DNA from: Romboutsia sedimentorum
GTDB taxonomy: Bacteria > Bacillota > Clostridia > Peptostreptococcales > Peptostreptococcaceae
Direction of reading: 5' to 3'
Length of the DNA stretch: 64,000 nt
Assembly: GCF_030131845.1 (NCBI RefSeq)
Contig: NZ_JASKYM010000002.1
Coordinates: forward strand, 186,001 to 250,000
The translations under genes and the position numbers were made by a program. Shown piece by piece: positions 25,435 through 34,363 of the stretch; within the stretch, counting starts at the first letter, position 1; every line of letters begins with the position of its first letter. Under the pieces are notes generated by a model that saw only the letters and a list, made by a program, of their open reading frames with translations, ran no database searches and was not told where the DNA came from.

Positions 25435-26169
25435 ATGATAGATTCAAAAAAATATATGACAACAATATGCATACTTTTAGGAATATTAATAGTAAGTGTA
25501 GTAACTATTAATATTTTTATATCTAGTTTAACAGGTATATTTACTATATTTATAGATATGATAGCAGCAATTATTTCATTATCAATAATATTTTCTATAT
25601 TAATTACTAACAAAGTTATTAAAGATAAAAAGGTTAATGTTTTAGGTATGAAAATTAACTTTAAAATAGTTAGCTTATTATTTCCTATGATAACTTTTGT
25701 AGCTGATTCAGTAGGAATATCAAAAAATGAAATAAGAAAAGTATATGTAAAGCTAAATAACAAATATATATATAGTAATAAATATAATATTAAAAATGAA
25801 GAGATACTTATACTTATACCACACTGTGTTCAAAAGAATAGTTGTAAATTGAAGGTAACAACTAATATAGAAACTTGTGCTAAATGTGGTTTATGCAATA
25901 TAGGTGATTTAGTTAAACTAAAAGAAAAAACAAATGTAAATATTTTTGTAGCTACAGGAGGAACTTTGGCTAGAAAAATTATTATTGATAACAAGCCTAA
26001 AGCCATTATAGCAGTAGCTTGTGAAAGAGATTTAACGGCTGGGGTACAAGATGTAAGAAAGATACCAGTTTTAGGTGTATTTAACAAAAGGCCCAATGGA
26101 CCTTGCGTAGATACAAGCATAGATGTTAAAGAAATAGAAGAAGCAATAAAATTCTTTACATCTAATTAA
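25435..26169 (+). CDS. DUF116 family membrane-anchored cysteine-rich protein
   Basis: A 244-residue protein of unknown function. Two hydrophobic segments occupy about residues 8-58. The C-terminal DUF116 domain holds conserved cysteines: PHCVQKNSCKLKV, TCAKCGLCNIGDL (a CxxCxxC pattern that could hold an Fe-S cluster or zinc), AVACERDL and NGPCVDT. Alternating Rossmann-like segments (NIFVATGGTLARKII, KAIIAVACE) are also seen. ATG 25435 is chosen with AGGTG six bases upstream; GTG 25426 is possible. It is inserted between fmt and the yugP/rsmB genes, an arrangement recurrent in Clostridia as far as I recall. Function cannot be assigned. Confidence 0.82.
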   Translation: MIDSKKYMTTICILLGILIVSVVTINIFISSLTGIFTIFIDMIAAIISLSIIFSILITNKVIKDKKVNVLGMKINFKIVSLLFPMITFVADSVGISKNEIRKVYVKLNNKYIYSNKYNIKNEEILILIPHCVQKNSCKLKVTTNIETCAKCGLCNIGDLVKLKEKTNVNIFVATGGTLARKIIIDNKPKAIIAVACERDLTAGVQDVRKIPVLGVFNKRPNGPCVDTSIDVKEIEEAIKFFTSN

Positions 26170-26192
26170 ATTTGTATAGGAGAGTGTTTTAT

Positions 26193-26885
26193 ATGTATCC
26201 ATATTTTATGTGGGATCCTACCATGATAATATTACTGCCAGCAATATTATTTACAATGTATGCTCAGTTTAAAGTAACTTCTACAACAAGTAGATACTTA
26301 AGAGTAAATTCAGCTAGAGGATATAGTGGAGAAGCAGTAGCTAGGAAAATATTAGATTCTAATGGTTTATACAATGTATCAATAGAAATGGTTAAAGGTC
26401 GTTTAAGTGATCATTATGACCCTAGAAGTAACGTTGTGAGACTGTCGCAGGATGTATACTATGGAACTTCTATAACATCAATATCAGTTGCAGCGCATGA
26501 ATGTGGTCATGCAATTCAACATGCTAAAGGTTATGCACCACTTCAATTAAGAAGTACTTTAGTTCCTGTTGTAAATTTTGCATCAAATATATCTTGGTTT
26601 TTAATAGCACTAGGATTTTTTATGAGTAGAGGACCTCTTTTAGAGATAGGAATATTACTATTTTCATTATCTGTAATCTTCCAAATAATAACTTTACCAG
26701 TAGAGTTTAATGCATCAAATAGAGCAGTAGCTCAACTTTCTAACTTAGGAATTGTAGAAGGTAAAGAGGCTAGCCAAAGTAGAAAAGTACTTACAGCAGC
26801 AGCATTAACATATGTAGCAGCAGCTCTTACATCAGTTCTTCAATTGTTAAGATTATTAGCAATAGCAAATAGAGATAATGATTAA
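26193..26885 (+). CDS. yugP: Zinc metallopeptidase, YugP family
   Basis: A 230-residue membrane peptidase (PF04298). An N-terminal hydrophobic segment (residues ~9-25) is followed by the catalytic HECGH motif in VAAHECGHAIQHAKGYAPL, two further transmembrane helices (about 128-165), and VEFNASNRA with the third zinc-ligand Glu region. ATG 26193 follows TAGGAGAG, better than an in-frame upstream extension. The physiological substrate is not known. It is the last gene before a terminator. Confidence 0.9.
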   Translation: MYPYFMWDPTMIILLPAILFTMYAQFKVTSTTSRYLRVNSARGYSGEAVARKILDSNGLYNVSIEMVKGRLSDHYDPRSNVVRLSQDVYYGTSITSISVAAHECGHAIQHAKGYAPLQLRSTLVPVVNFASNISWFLIALGFFMSRGPLLEIGILLFSLSVIFQIITLPVEFNASNRAVAQLSNLGIVEGKEASQSRKVLTAAALTYVAAALTSVLQLLRLLAIANRDND

Positions 26886-26893
26886 CAGAGATT

Positions 26894-26918
26894 GTCCTAG
26901 TGTTTCTAGGACTTTTTC
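26894..26918 (+). terminator. Terminator after yugP
   Basis: GTCCTAG-TGTTT-CTAGGAC followed by five T. Confidence 0.92.
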
Positions 26919-26962
26919 TACGCAAATCTAAATAGAATATAGACATTCGAGGAGAAAATTAT

Positions 26963-28288
26963 ATGAACGCAAGAGAAATAGCATTTAAAGTACTAAGCGA
27001 TATAGAAAAGAATAAAAATTATTCTAATATGTCAATAAACAAACATTTTAAAGAATTAGAAATAAAAGATCAAGATAGAGGATTCACAACTGAGCTTATA
27101 TATGGAGTTATAGAAAATAGAAACTACTTAGATTATGTTATGAATAAACTTTCAAAAATGAAAGCAGAAAAAATGCAAATGCACGTAAGGATATTTTTAG
27201 AAATGGGAATTTATCAAATTCTGTTTTTAGATAGTGTTTCAGATTATGCAGCAGTAAATGAAACTGTAAATTTAGTTAATGGATTTGACAAAAAATCATC
27301 AGGATTTGTAAATGCAATTCTTAGAAATGTAATAAGACAAAAAGAAACTATAGCAAAAGTAGATATCACTGATAATATAATGTATTTATCTACAAAGTAT
27401 TCATATAAACCATGGATGATAAAAAATTGGGTTGAAAAATTTGGACAAGAATTTACAGAAGACTTATTAGATGCAAATAATGAAAAACCTAGTATTTACA
27501 TAAGAGTAAATACTTTAAAAACTACTAGAGAAGAACTTATGAGTAAGTTATCAGATATGAATATAAAATGCTTTAAGATATCTACATTAGAAGAAGCAAT
27601 AAGAGTAGAAAACCTTAAAAATATAGAAAACAATAAATTATTCAAAGATGGATTATTTACGGTACAAGATATAAGTTCTATGATTGTAGGGAAAATAGTT
27701 AACCCTAAAGAAAATTCACGTGTATTAGATATATGTAGTGCTCCAGGTGGAAAGACTACTCACTTAGCAACTATTATGAACAATACTGGACATATAGTAT
27801 CTAGAGATATATTTGAACATAAAATAAAGCTTATAAACGCGACTGCAAATAGACTAGGCCTTACAAACATAGAAGCTCAGTGTTTTGATGCATCTGTATT
27901 AGACAATGATAATATAGATAAATTTGATTATGTATTAGCTGATGTTCCTTGTTCAGGTCTTGGTATAATAAGAAGAAAGCCAGAAATAAAATATAAAGAA
28001 AAAGCAGACCTTAAAGAATTACCATCTATACAAAGTAAAATATTAAAAAATGCTTCAAAATATGTTAAAATAGATGGAGTTTTAGTATATAGTACTTGTA
28101 CTATTCAAGATGTTGAAAATATAGATATAATCAATGCTTTCCTTAAGGAAAATGATAATTTCAAGCTAGTTCCAATAGATGCAGTAAATGTAGATGTAGA
28201 CAATCAAGATAAAGGATATTTAAAAATATATCCACATATACATGGCATGGATGGTTTCTTTATAGCTAAATTAATAAGAGTAAGGTAG
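26963..28288 (+). CDS. rsmB: 16S rRNA (cytosine-967-C5)-methyltransferase
   Basis: A 441-residue SAM-dependent rRNA methyltransferase. The N-terminal NusB-like RNA-binding domain (residues ~1-140) is followed by the catalytic domain with CSAPGGKTTHLATIM (SAM motif I), DVPCSGLGIIRRKPEIKY (motif IV, PC catalytic pair) and VYSTCTIQDVEN (motif VI Cys nucleophile). Length is normal. Start ATG 26963 follows GAGGAG. It is eight bases from rlmN, the same pair as yloM-yloN of Bacillus. Confidence 0.96.
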   Translation: MNAREIAFKVLSDIEKNKNYSNMSINKHFKELEIKDQDRGFTTELIYGVIENRNYLDYVMNKLSKMKAEKMQMHVRIFLEMGIYQILFLDSVSDYAAVNETVNLVNGFDKKSSGFVNAILRNVIRQKETIAKVDITDNIMYLSTKYSYKPWMIKNWVEKFGQEFTEDLLDANNEKPSIYIRVNTLKTTREELMSKLSDMNIKCFKISTLEEAIRVENLKNIENNKLFKDGLFTVQDISSMIVGKIVNPKENSRVLDICSAPGGKTTHLATIMNNTGHIVSRDIFEHKIKLINATANRLGLTNIEAQCFDASVLDNDNIDKFDYVLADVPCSGLGIIRRKPEIKYKEKADLKELPSIQSKILKNASKYVKIDGVLVYSTCTIQDVENIDIINAFLKENDNFKLVPIDAVNVDVDNQDKGYLKIYPHIHGMDGFFIAKLIRVR

Positions 28289-28295
28289 TGATAAT

Positions 28296-29327
28296 ATGAA
28301 TCAAAACAAAGTAGCATTAAAAAACTTTACAGAAGATGAAATGAAAGAATTCATGAAAACTATAGGTGAAAAAGCTTTTAGAGGTACTCAAATTTTTTCA
28401 TGGATATATAAAGGAGCTAAAAGCTTTGACGATATGAAAAATATACCAAAGTCAATAAGAGAAAAACTTGAAAAAGTTTCTTACATTGGTAATATTGAAA
28501 TTGAATTAAAGTTAGAATCTAAAGTTGACAGAACTAAAAAGTATTTGTTTTTATTAAATGATGGTAATATAATAGAAACTGTAATGATGGACTATGAAGA
28601 TAGGGTTACGGTTTGTATTTCTAATCAAGTAGGATGCAGAATGGGATGTGTATTTTGTGCATCTACAATAGATGGATTATTAAGAAATTTAGAGCCTTGG
28701 GAAATACTAGACCAGATTCTAAAAATACAAGAGGATACTGGAAAAAGAGTATCTAATCTTGTTTTAATGGGAAGCGGAGAACCATTAGATAATTTTGAAA
28801 ATACTAAGCAGTTCTTAAAGATTGTTAATGATGAAAATGGTCTTAATATTGGATATAGACACATAACATTATCAACTTGCGGAATAGCCCCAAAGATGAG
28901 GGAATTGGCAGACTTAGGACTACCTATAAATTTAGCTCTTTCACTACACTCACCATATGATGAGAAAAGAATAGAAATTATGCCAGTTGCAAAAGCATAC
29001 TCAGTAAAAGATATAATAGATGCATGTAATTATTATATACAAAAGACGAATAGAAGAGTAACTTTTGAATATTCGCTTATAAAAGGTGTTAATGACTCAC
29101 AACAAGAAGCTTTAGACATTGCAAAGTTATTAAAAGGAATGCTATGCCATGTTAACTTAATACCGATAAATGCGGTAGAAGAAAGAAGTTTCGAAAGACC
29201 GGATAAAGCTTATATCTACAAGTTTAGAGATGTTTTGGAAAAAAATAAAATTCCAGCTACAGTAAGAATATCTATGGGTTCTGATATTGGTGGAGCTTGT
29301 GGACAATTAAGAAGAAAACATAAGTAG
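28296..29327 (+). CDS. rlmN: Dual-specificity 23S rRNA/tRNA adenine-C2 methyltransferase
   Basis: A 343-residue radical-SAM enzyme. The iron-sulfur motif is CRMGCVFCAST (CxxxCxxC). An upstream region with NIETVMMDY and VCISNQVGC, and the C-terminal methyl-carrying cysteine in GACGQL (SDIGGACGQLRRK), are typical of RlmN. It modifies A2503 of 23S rRNA and A37 of some tRNAs. It is in the middle of the rsmB-rlmN-prpC-prkC run. Confidence 0.96.
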   Translation: MNQNKVALKNFTEDEMKEFMKTIGEKAFRGTQIFSWIYKGAKSFDDMKNIPKSIREKLEKVSYIGNIEIELKLESKVDRTKKYLFLLNDGNIIETVMMDYEDRVTVCISNQVGCRMGCVFCASTIDGLLRNLEPWEILDQILKIQEDTGKRVSNLVLMGSGEPLDNFENTKQFLKIVNDENGLNIGYRHITLSTCGIAPKMRELADLGLPINLALSLHSPYDEKRIEIMPVAKAYSVKDIIDACNYYIQKTNRRVTFEYSLIKGVNDSQQEALDIAKLLKGMLCHVNLIPINAVEERSFERPDKAYIYKFRDVLEKNKIPATVRISMGSDIGGACGQLRRKHK

Positions 29328-29345
29328 CTGTAAGGGGGAAGTCGT

Positions 29346-30095
29346 ATGATTTATAGTTGTGCCTCCGATATAGGAAAGGTTAGAAAAAATAACGAAGACT
29401 ATTGTAAGGGGGAGATTATAGATACAGATTTTGGATCTATAGGAATATTTGCTTTAGCTGATGGAATGGGTGGCCATAAAAAGGGAGAAGTTGCGAGTGA
29501 GCTAGCTGTAGAAAATATTATATCATTTTTAAAAGAAAATTTATTACAAAGTCATAACATAAAAATAGATTATGTTGATGATATAATTAAACAAGCTTAT
29601 AATAGTGTGAATAGTATTATCTATGAAAAATCTAAAAATGACATTGACTGTGAAGGCATGGGAACTACTTTAACGACAGCTATACTATATAAGGATAATT
29701 TATATGTAGCAAATGTTGGAGATAGTAGATGTTATCTATTAGATAAAAATGGATTTGCTAAGATTACTATAGATCACTCGATAGTAGAGGAACTTGTCAG
29801 AGCCAAAGTTATTACTGAAGAGGAAGCAAAAAATCACCCAAGAAGAAATCATATAACTAGAGCTATGGGCACTGATGAAATGGTAATAGTAGACATATTT
29901 AAGCATAAAATAGAAAGAGGCGATAAAATACTATTAGCCAGTGACGGGCTAACAGGATTTGTTGAATATGAAAATATAAAAGAAATAATAATGGAAAAAG
30001 AGCCTGTGGTAGATTTAACTAAGAAATTAATAAATAAAGCTAATGAAATAGCTGGAAAAGACAATATTTCAGTTATATTAATAGAAGATAAGTAG
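29346..30095 (+). CDS. prpC: PP2C-type serine/threonine protein phosphatase
   Basis: A 249-residue metal-dependent phosphatase (PP2C) that reverses PrkC phosphorylation. Motifs are RKNNEDYC (N-terminal Asp), ADGMGGHKKGEVAS, GMGTTLTTAIL, NVGDSRCYLL, DHSIVEELV, ASDGLTGFV and DNISVILI, covering the metal-binding aspartates. GGGGGAAG is the ribosome site. It is 12 bp upstream of prkC, the standard phosphatase-kinase pair. Confidence 0.95.
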   Translation: MIYSCASDIGKVRKNNEDYCKGEIIDTDFGSIGIFALADGMGGHKKGEVASELAVENIISFLKENLLQSHNIKIDYVDDIIKQAYNSVNSIIYEKSKNDIDCEGMGTTLTTAILYKDNLYVANVGDSRCYLLDKNGFAKITIDHSIVEELVRAKVITEEEAKNHPRRNHITRAMGTDEMVIVDIFKHKIERGDKILLASDGLTGFVEYENIKEIIMEKEPVVDLTKKLINKANEIAGKDNISVILIEDK

Positions 30096-30107
30096 GACGG
30101 TGATAAA

Positions 30108-31916
30108 GTGGGAGAAACTGTTTTAGGCAATAGATATGAAATCATCAGAAAAGTTGGTGATGGAGGAATGGCTTTTGTATATGAAGCCAAAGATAGATTG
30201 TTAAATAGAACTGTAGCTGTTAAGGTTCTTAGGCCAGAGTTTGTAGATGATGAAGAGTTTTTAGGGAAGTTTAAGAGAGAAGCAGAAGCCGTAGCGAGCC
30301 TTTCTCATCCCAACATAGTAAATGTATATGATGTAGGTGAAGATGGTAAAGTTCACTATATCGTTATGGAGTTTATAGATGGACAAAATTTAAAAGAGAT
30401 AATAAAAAATGAAGGAACTTTAGACGAATATACAGCACTTGATATAACTAAGCAAATAGCTATGGCTCTTAGCTCAGCTCATAAAAAAGGAATTGTACAT
30501 AGAGACATAAAGCCTCATAATATACTTATATCTAACGAAGGCAGAATAGTTAAAGTTGCAGATTTTGGTATAGCTAAAGCTGTATCAAATTCAACTATGA
30601 CAAATATAGGTAGTATAATAGGTTCTGTACATTATTTTTCTCCAGAACAAGCAAAAGGAAAATTTGTAACAAGTAATGCTGACCTTTATTCATTAGGAAT
30701 AGTTTTATATGAAATGCTAATAGGAAAAGTTCCATTTAGAGGTGACAGCCCTATATCTATAGCTCTTCAACATATAAATGATGAGATAGAGTTTACACCC
30801 GAGGAAAAAATAAGTATACCTCAAAGTGTAAGGACTATAATAAAAAAATTAACTGAAAAATCTAGTGTTAACAGATATCAAACTGCAGAAGAATTAATAG
30901 AAGATATCGAATATATAGAAAAAAATATAGATTTAGATTTTATAAAAGAATATGATAATTATGCTACACAAAAAATAGATGAAAAAGAATTAAATAAATC
31001 TATGAAACAATCTCCTATTGTTCCTAATATGGAACACGAAGATGATGATGATTTCGAAGAAGAAAAACCTAAGAAAAAGAGAAAAAATAAGAAAAAGAAA
31101 AAAAAGTCTAAAGAAGATAGCCCTAAAATGAAAAAAGTATTGACAGTAGCTGCAGTGTTGTTAGTGGTTATTCTTGTGACACAAATGGCTTTAGCATTTA
31201 AATTCTTTGGCAACAGTAGTGATAATGTAGAATCTGTTACTACACCAGATGTGAAAAGTGCTTATTTAGACGATGCTCAAAAAGAACTTGAAAAATTAGG
31301 ATTGAAAGTAGCAATATCAAGTGAAGAGTTCAGTAAGGATGTAAAGGAAAATTATATAATATCTCAGACACCAGCTGCGGGTACGGAGCTTAAAGCAGGA
31401 GATACTGTAAACATAGTACTAAGTAAAGGTGCACAACAATCTGAAATACCTAATATAGTTGGAATAAGCTTACAAGAAGCTGAAAACATTTTAAAAGAAA
31501 ATAAAATGAAGCTAGGCAATATAAGCTATGAGTTTAGTGATTCCTTTAATAACGGAGTAGTTCTAAGCCAAGACCCTAAATCAGGACCAGATAGCCTTAA
31601 TCAAGACTCTAAAGTGAATGTAGTAGTAAGTAAAGGAGCTGAAGTTGTAAGGCCTCCTAAGCAAGAACAAGAGATAGATGTTAATGCAGAAAAAGAAAAA
31701 CAAAAACAAGAAGAAGAAAAACAAAAACAAGAAGAAGAAAAACGAAAACAAGAAGAAAAACAAAAACAAGAAGAAGAAAAACGAAAACAAGAAGAAGAGA
31801 AACAAAAACAAGAAGAAGAGAAACAAAAACCAGAAAAACCAGAACAACCAACAACGAATCCGGATGACTCTAATAGTCAACCACCAGCAACAGAAAATAC
31901 GCAATCTCAACAATAA
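30108..31916 (+). CDS. prkC: PASTA-domain Ser/Thr protein kinase
   Basis: A 602-residue membrane kinase that senses muropeptides and controls growth, cell-wall and spore exit functions. The kinase domain spans residues ~8-270 (GDGGMAFVYEA, VAVKVL, HRDIKPHNIL, DFGIA). Then come an acidic patch and a lysine-rich juxtamembrane stretch (about 310-338), and a transmembrane helix (~342-364). Two PASTA domains (~378-442 and 444-511) lie outside. The extracellular end (about 527-578) is a run of KQKQEEE-type heptads, then a Pro/Gln/Asn tail. Start is GTG 30108 with AGGACGG upstream. The charged repeat tail after the PASTA domains is unusual. Confidence 0.95.
   Translation: MGETVLGNRYEIIRKVGDGGMAFVYEAKDRLLNRTVAVKVLRPEFVDDEEFLGKFKREAEAVASLSHPNIVNVYDVGEDGKVHYIVMEFIDGQNLKEIIKNEGTLDEYTALDITKQIAMALSSAHKKGIVHRDIKPHNILISNEGRIVKVADFGIAKAVSNSTMTNIGSIIGSVHYFSPEQAKGKFVTSNADLYSLGIVLYEMLIGKVPFRGDSPISIALQHINDEIEFTPEEKISIPQSVRTIIKKLTEKSSVNRYQTAEELIEDIEYIEKNIDLDFIKEYDNYATQKIDEKELNKSMKQSPIVPNMEHEDDDDFEEEKPKKKRKNKKKKKKSKEDSPKMKKVLTVAAVLLVVILVTQMALAFKFFGNSSDNVESVTTPDVKSAYLDDAQKELEKLGLKVAISSEEFSKDVKENYIISQTPAAGTELKAGDTVNIVLSKGAQQSEIPNIVGISLQEAENILKENKMKLGNISYEFSDSFNNGVVLSQDPKSGPDSLNQDSKVNVVVSKGAEVVRPPKQEQEIDVNAEKEKQKQEEEKQKQEEEKRKQEEKQKQEEEKRKQEEEKQKQEEEKQKPEKPEQPTTNPDDSNSQPPATENTQSQQ
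31689..31830 (+). repeat. 21-bp coding tandem repeats in prkC
   Basis: Seven or so imperfect units of AAACAAAAACAAGAAGAAG type, one of them shortened by three bases, encode KQKQEEE or KRKQEEE. They are in frame with prkC. Such purine-only repeats are prone to slippage, so copy number may vary between strains. Confidence 0.85.
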
Positions 31917-31920
31917 TAAA

Positions 31921-31956
31921 AAAGTCCTACTTAATTAAATTAGGTGGGCTTTTTTG
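31921..31956 (+). terminator. Terminator after prkC
   Basis: AAAGTCCTACTTAAT with ATTAGGTGGGCTT (wobble and one bulge) and six T. Confidence 0.8.
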
Positions 31957-32055
31957 TATAATAAAAATAAATTAGATTAATTATAAAGCTATTATGATAT
32001 TATATAAAAATAAGATACTAATATTATATTAGTTAAAATTTAGAGGAGGTAATAA

Positions 32056-32937
32056 ATGTTAAATGGACAAATTATAAAAGGAATAGGGGGATTTTACTAC
32101 GTAGATACAGATAATGGACTTTATGAGTGTAGAGCTAGAGGAATATTTAGGAAACAAAAAGTAACTCCTTTAGTTGGAGATAGAGTTAGTATAAGTGTAG
32201 TTGATGAAGAAACTAAAAAAGGTGTTGTTGAGGATATTAAAAAGAGAGATACAGAGCTTGTAAGACCGCCTATAGCGAATGTTGATAAGGTACTTATAGT
32301 ATTTGCTATAAAAAATCCAAAGCCTAATTTATCTCTATTAGATAGATTTATAGTATTAGCAGAAAAAGAGAATCTAGAGATAGTTGTAGTTCTTACTAAA
32401 GTAGATTTAGATGACGATGATAAATTAAATGAATTAAAAACAATATATGAACTGAGTGGATATAAGGTAATTCCTGTAAGTAATGAAACAAAATTAAATG
32501 TAGATAAGATAAAAGATGAACTGAGAGACAATGTAGTAGTCTTTGCAGGACCATCAGGAGTAGGTAAGTCAAGTTTATTAAATGAAATAGATAAAAATTT
32601 CAAGCTACAAACAGGTGAAGTAAGTGATAAAATAAAAAGAGGTAAACATACTACTCGTCATGCTGAACTTTTAAAGCTAGAATGCGGAGGTATGGTAGCA
32701 GATACACCAGGATTTAGTTCTTTAACACTTGATGACATAGGAGAAACTGAACTTAAAGGATACTTTATAGAATTTGATGAGTTTGATGATTGTAAATTTG
32801 GATCAAGATGCATACATGAAAATGAACCTAGTTGTGCTGTAAAAGAAGCTGTAGAAAATGGAGAAATATCTAAGCAAAGATATAAAAGTTATATACAGCT
32901 ATTAAATGAAATGAGACAAGGGAAAAGGAGATACTAA
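32056..32937 (+). CDS. rsgA: Ribosome small-subunit GTPase RsgA
   Basis: A 293-residue circularly permuted GTPase assisting late 30S maturation. The N-terminal OB fold (residues ~1-65) precedes the G domain in the order G4 (VVLTKVDL), G1 (GPSGVGKSSLLNEI), G3 (DTPGFS). The C-terminal zinc region is DCKFGSRCIHENEPSCAV (Cys, Cys, His, Cys). GAGGAGG precedes ATG. It has a short promoter-containing gap from prkC and is followed directly by rpe. Confidence 0.96.
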   Translation: MLNGQIIKGIGGFYYVDTDNGLYECRARGIFRKQKVTPLVGDRVSISVVDEETKKGVVEDIKKRDTELVRPPIANVDKVLIVFAIKNPKPNLSLLDRFIVLAEKENLEIVVVLTKVDLDDDDKLNELKTIYELSGYKVIPVSNETKLNVDKIKDELRDNVVVFAGPSGVGKSSLLNEIDKNFKLQTGEVSDKIKRGKHTTRHAELLKLECGGMVADTPGFSSLTLDDIGETELKGYFIEFDEFDDCKFGSRCIHENEPSCAVKEAVENGEISKQRYKSYIQLLNEMRQGKRRY

Positions 32938-32938
32938 A

Positions 32939-33595
32939 ATGATTAAGTTAGCACCATCAATATTAGCAGCAGATTTCGCAAGATTATTAGAGGATGTAAA
33001 AAAAGTAGAAAATGCAGGATGTGAATATTTACACATAGATGTAATGGATGGACATTTTGTTCCTAATATAACTTTAGGACCTGCAATTGTAAAATCATTA
33101 AGAAAAGATGTAGATATGGTATTTGATGCACATCTTATGATAGAAAATCCAGACCAATATGTAAAAGACTTTGTAGATGCAGGATGTGACTTAATAGTAG
33201 TACATCAAGAAGCATGTAGACATTTACATAGAACTATACAAAATGTAAAGTCTCATGGAATAAAAGTTGGAGTAGCATTAAATCCTGCAACACCTATAGA
33301 AACTATAAAACATGTATTACAAGATATTGATATGGTACTTATAATGACTGTAAATCCAGGATTTGGAGGACAATCATTTATAGAAAGTATGATACCTAAA
33401 ATACAAGAGTTAAAGGGTCTTATAGACAGCCAAAATCTTAATGTAGACATACAAGTTGATGGAGGGATAAAACCTGAAAATGTAGCTAAAGTTGTTAAAG
33501 CAGGAGCAAACATAATAGTAGCAGGTTCAGCAATATTTAATAGCGATGATATAAAATCTACAGTAGATTTATTTAGAAAAAAATCATCTTTATAG
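32939..33595 (+). CDS. rpe: Ribulose-5-phosphate 3-epimerase
   Basis: A 218-residue TIM-barrel enzyme of the pentose phosphate pathway. It has KLAPSILAADFARL, HIDVMDGHFVPNITLGP with catalytic Asp and metal His, AHLMIENPD, MTVNPGFGGQSF, and VDGGIKPENV with the second catalytic Asp. It starts one base after the rsgA stop, with AAAAGGAG in the end of rsgA. Same order as in Bacillus (rsgA-rpe-thiN). Confidence 0.97.
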   Translation: MIKLAPSILAADFARLLEDVKKVENAGCEYLHIDVMDGHFVPNITLGPAIVKSLRKDVDMVFDAHLMIENPDQYVKDFVDAGCDLIVVHQEACRHLHRTIQNVKSHGIKVGVALNPATPIETIKHVLQDIDMVLIMTVNPGFGGQSFIESMIPKIQELKGLIDSQNLNVDIQVDGGIKPENVAKVVKAGANIIVAGSAIFNSDDIKSTVDLFRKKSSL

Positions 33596-33604
33596 GAAAT
33601 GAAA

Positions 33605-34246
33605 ATGAAGGTTTGTATTGTATTAAATGGAGAAATAAAAGAATATAAAAAAGTAAAAGACTCTTTGATAAAAGAAGAATATGACTACATAATATGTGCT
33701 GATGGAGGAGCAAACCATACGTACAATATGCATATTATTCCTGATTATATAGTAGGGGATTTAGATTCTGTTAAGAGTGAAATAATTGATTATTATAAAA
33801 ATCGTAAAGTTAAATTTGAAAAATTTCCAACTAAGAAAAATGAGACAGACACTGAGTTATGTATTTATTTAGCAGATAAACTAAAGGCAAAAGAAATTCA
33901 CTTTATAGGGGCTTTAGGTGGAAGAATTGACCATACTATTGCCAATATAAACTTGTTATATTATGTAAGACTAAAAAATATAATTCCTAGAATTATCTCT
34001 GAAAAAGAACAACTATATATAGCTATAAACGAAGAGATAATAATAAATGGAGATAAAGGTGATACAATTTCTGTTATACCTACAAATGGAAATGCAAAAG
34101 GAGTAACACTTACAAATTTAGAATATCCTTTGAATAATTATGAGATGAAATTTTATTTGCCATTAGGCATATCTAACGTTATGTTAAATAAAGAATGTAA
34201 AATAAAAGTAGATGATGGAAGTCTTATTATAATAAGAAATACTTAA
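33605..34246 (+). CDS. thiN: Thiamine pyrophosphokinase
   Basis: A 213-residue enzyme that pyrophosphorylates thiamine to TPP. Family landmarks are ICADGGANHTYN, DYIVGDLDSVKSEI, FPTKKNETDTELC and GALGGRIDHTIANINLL. The C-terminal beta-sandwich binds thiamine (KGVTLTNLEYPLNNYEM). ATG 33605 is preferred because AGGA ends seven bases upstream; ATG 33599 would be only one base from it. Last gene before a terminator. Confidence 0.94.
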   Translation: MKVCIVLNGEIKEYKKVKDSLIKEEYDYIICADGGANHTYNMHIIPDYIVGDLDSVKSEIIDYYKNRKVKFEKFPTKKNETDTELCIYLADKLKAKEIHFIGALGGRIDHTIANINLLYYVRLKNIIPRIISEKEQLYIAINEEIIINGDKGDTISVIPTNGNAKGVTLTNLEYPLNNYEMKFYLPLGISNVMLNKECKIKVDDGSLIIIRNT

Positions 34247-34249
34247 AGT

Positions 34250-34279
34250 AAAAAAAGATGGCTATAAGCCATCTTTTTT
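34250..34279 (+). terminator. Terminator of thiN
   Basis: AAAAAAGATGGC-TATAA-GCCATCTTTTTT, perfectly symmetrical and A/T flanked. Confidence 0.93.
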
Positions 34280-34363
34280 ATTTAAATAAAACAAAATATA
34301 AAAGGAAAATCAATGTATTAGTCATATAGATATATATATAAGACTTAATTAAGGGGGTATTTT

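Noticed and set aside
31689-31830. Repeat array that might be CRISPR-like
   Set aside because: Contiguous 21-bp units with no spacers and in frame with prkC; it is a coding repeat.
31581-31913. Phe/Leu-rich frame antisense to the PrkC tail
   Set aside because: Product of purine-only repeats read in reverse; no start signal and prkC is certain.
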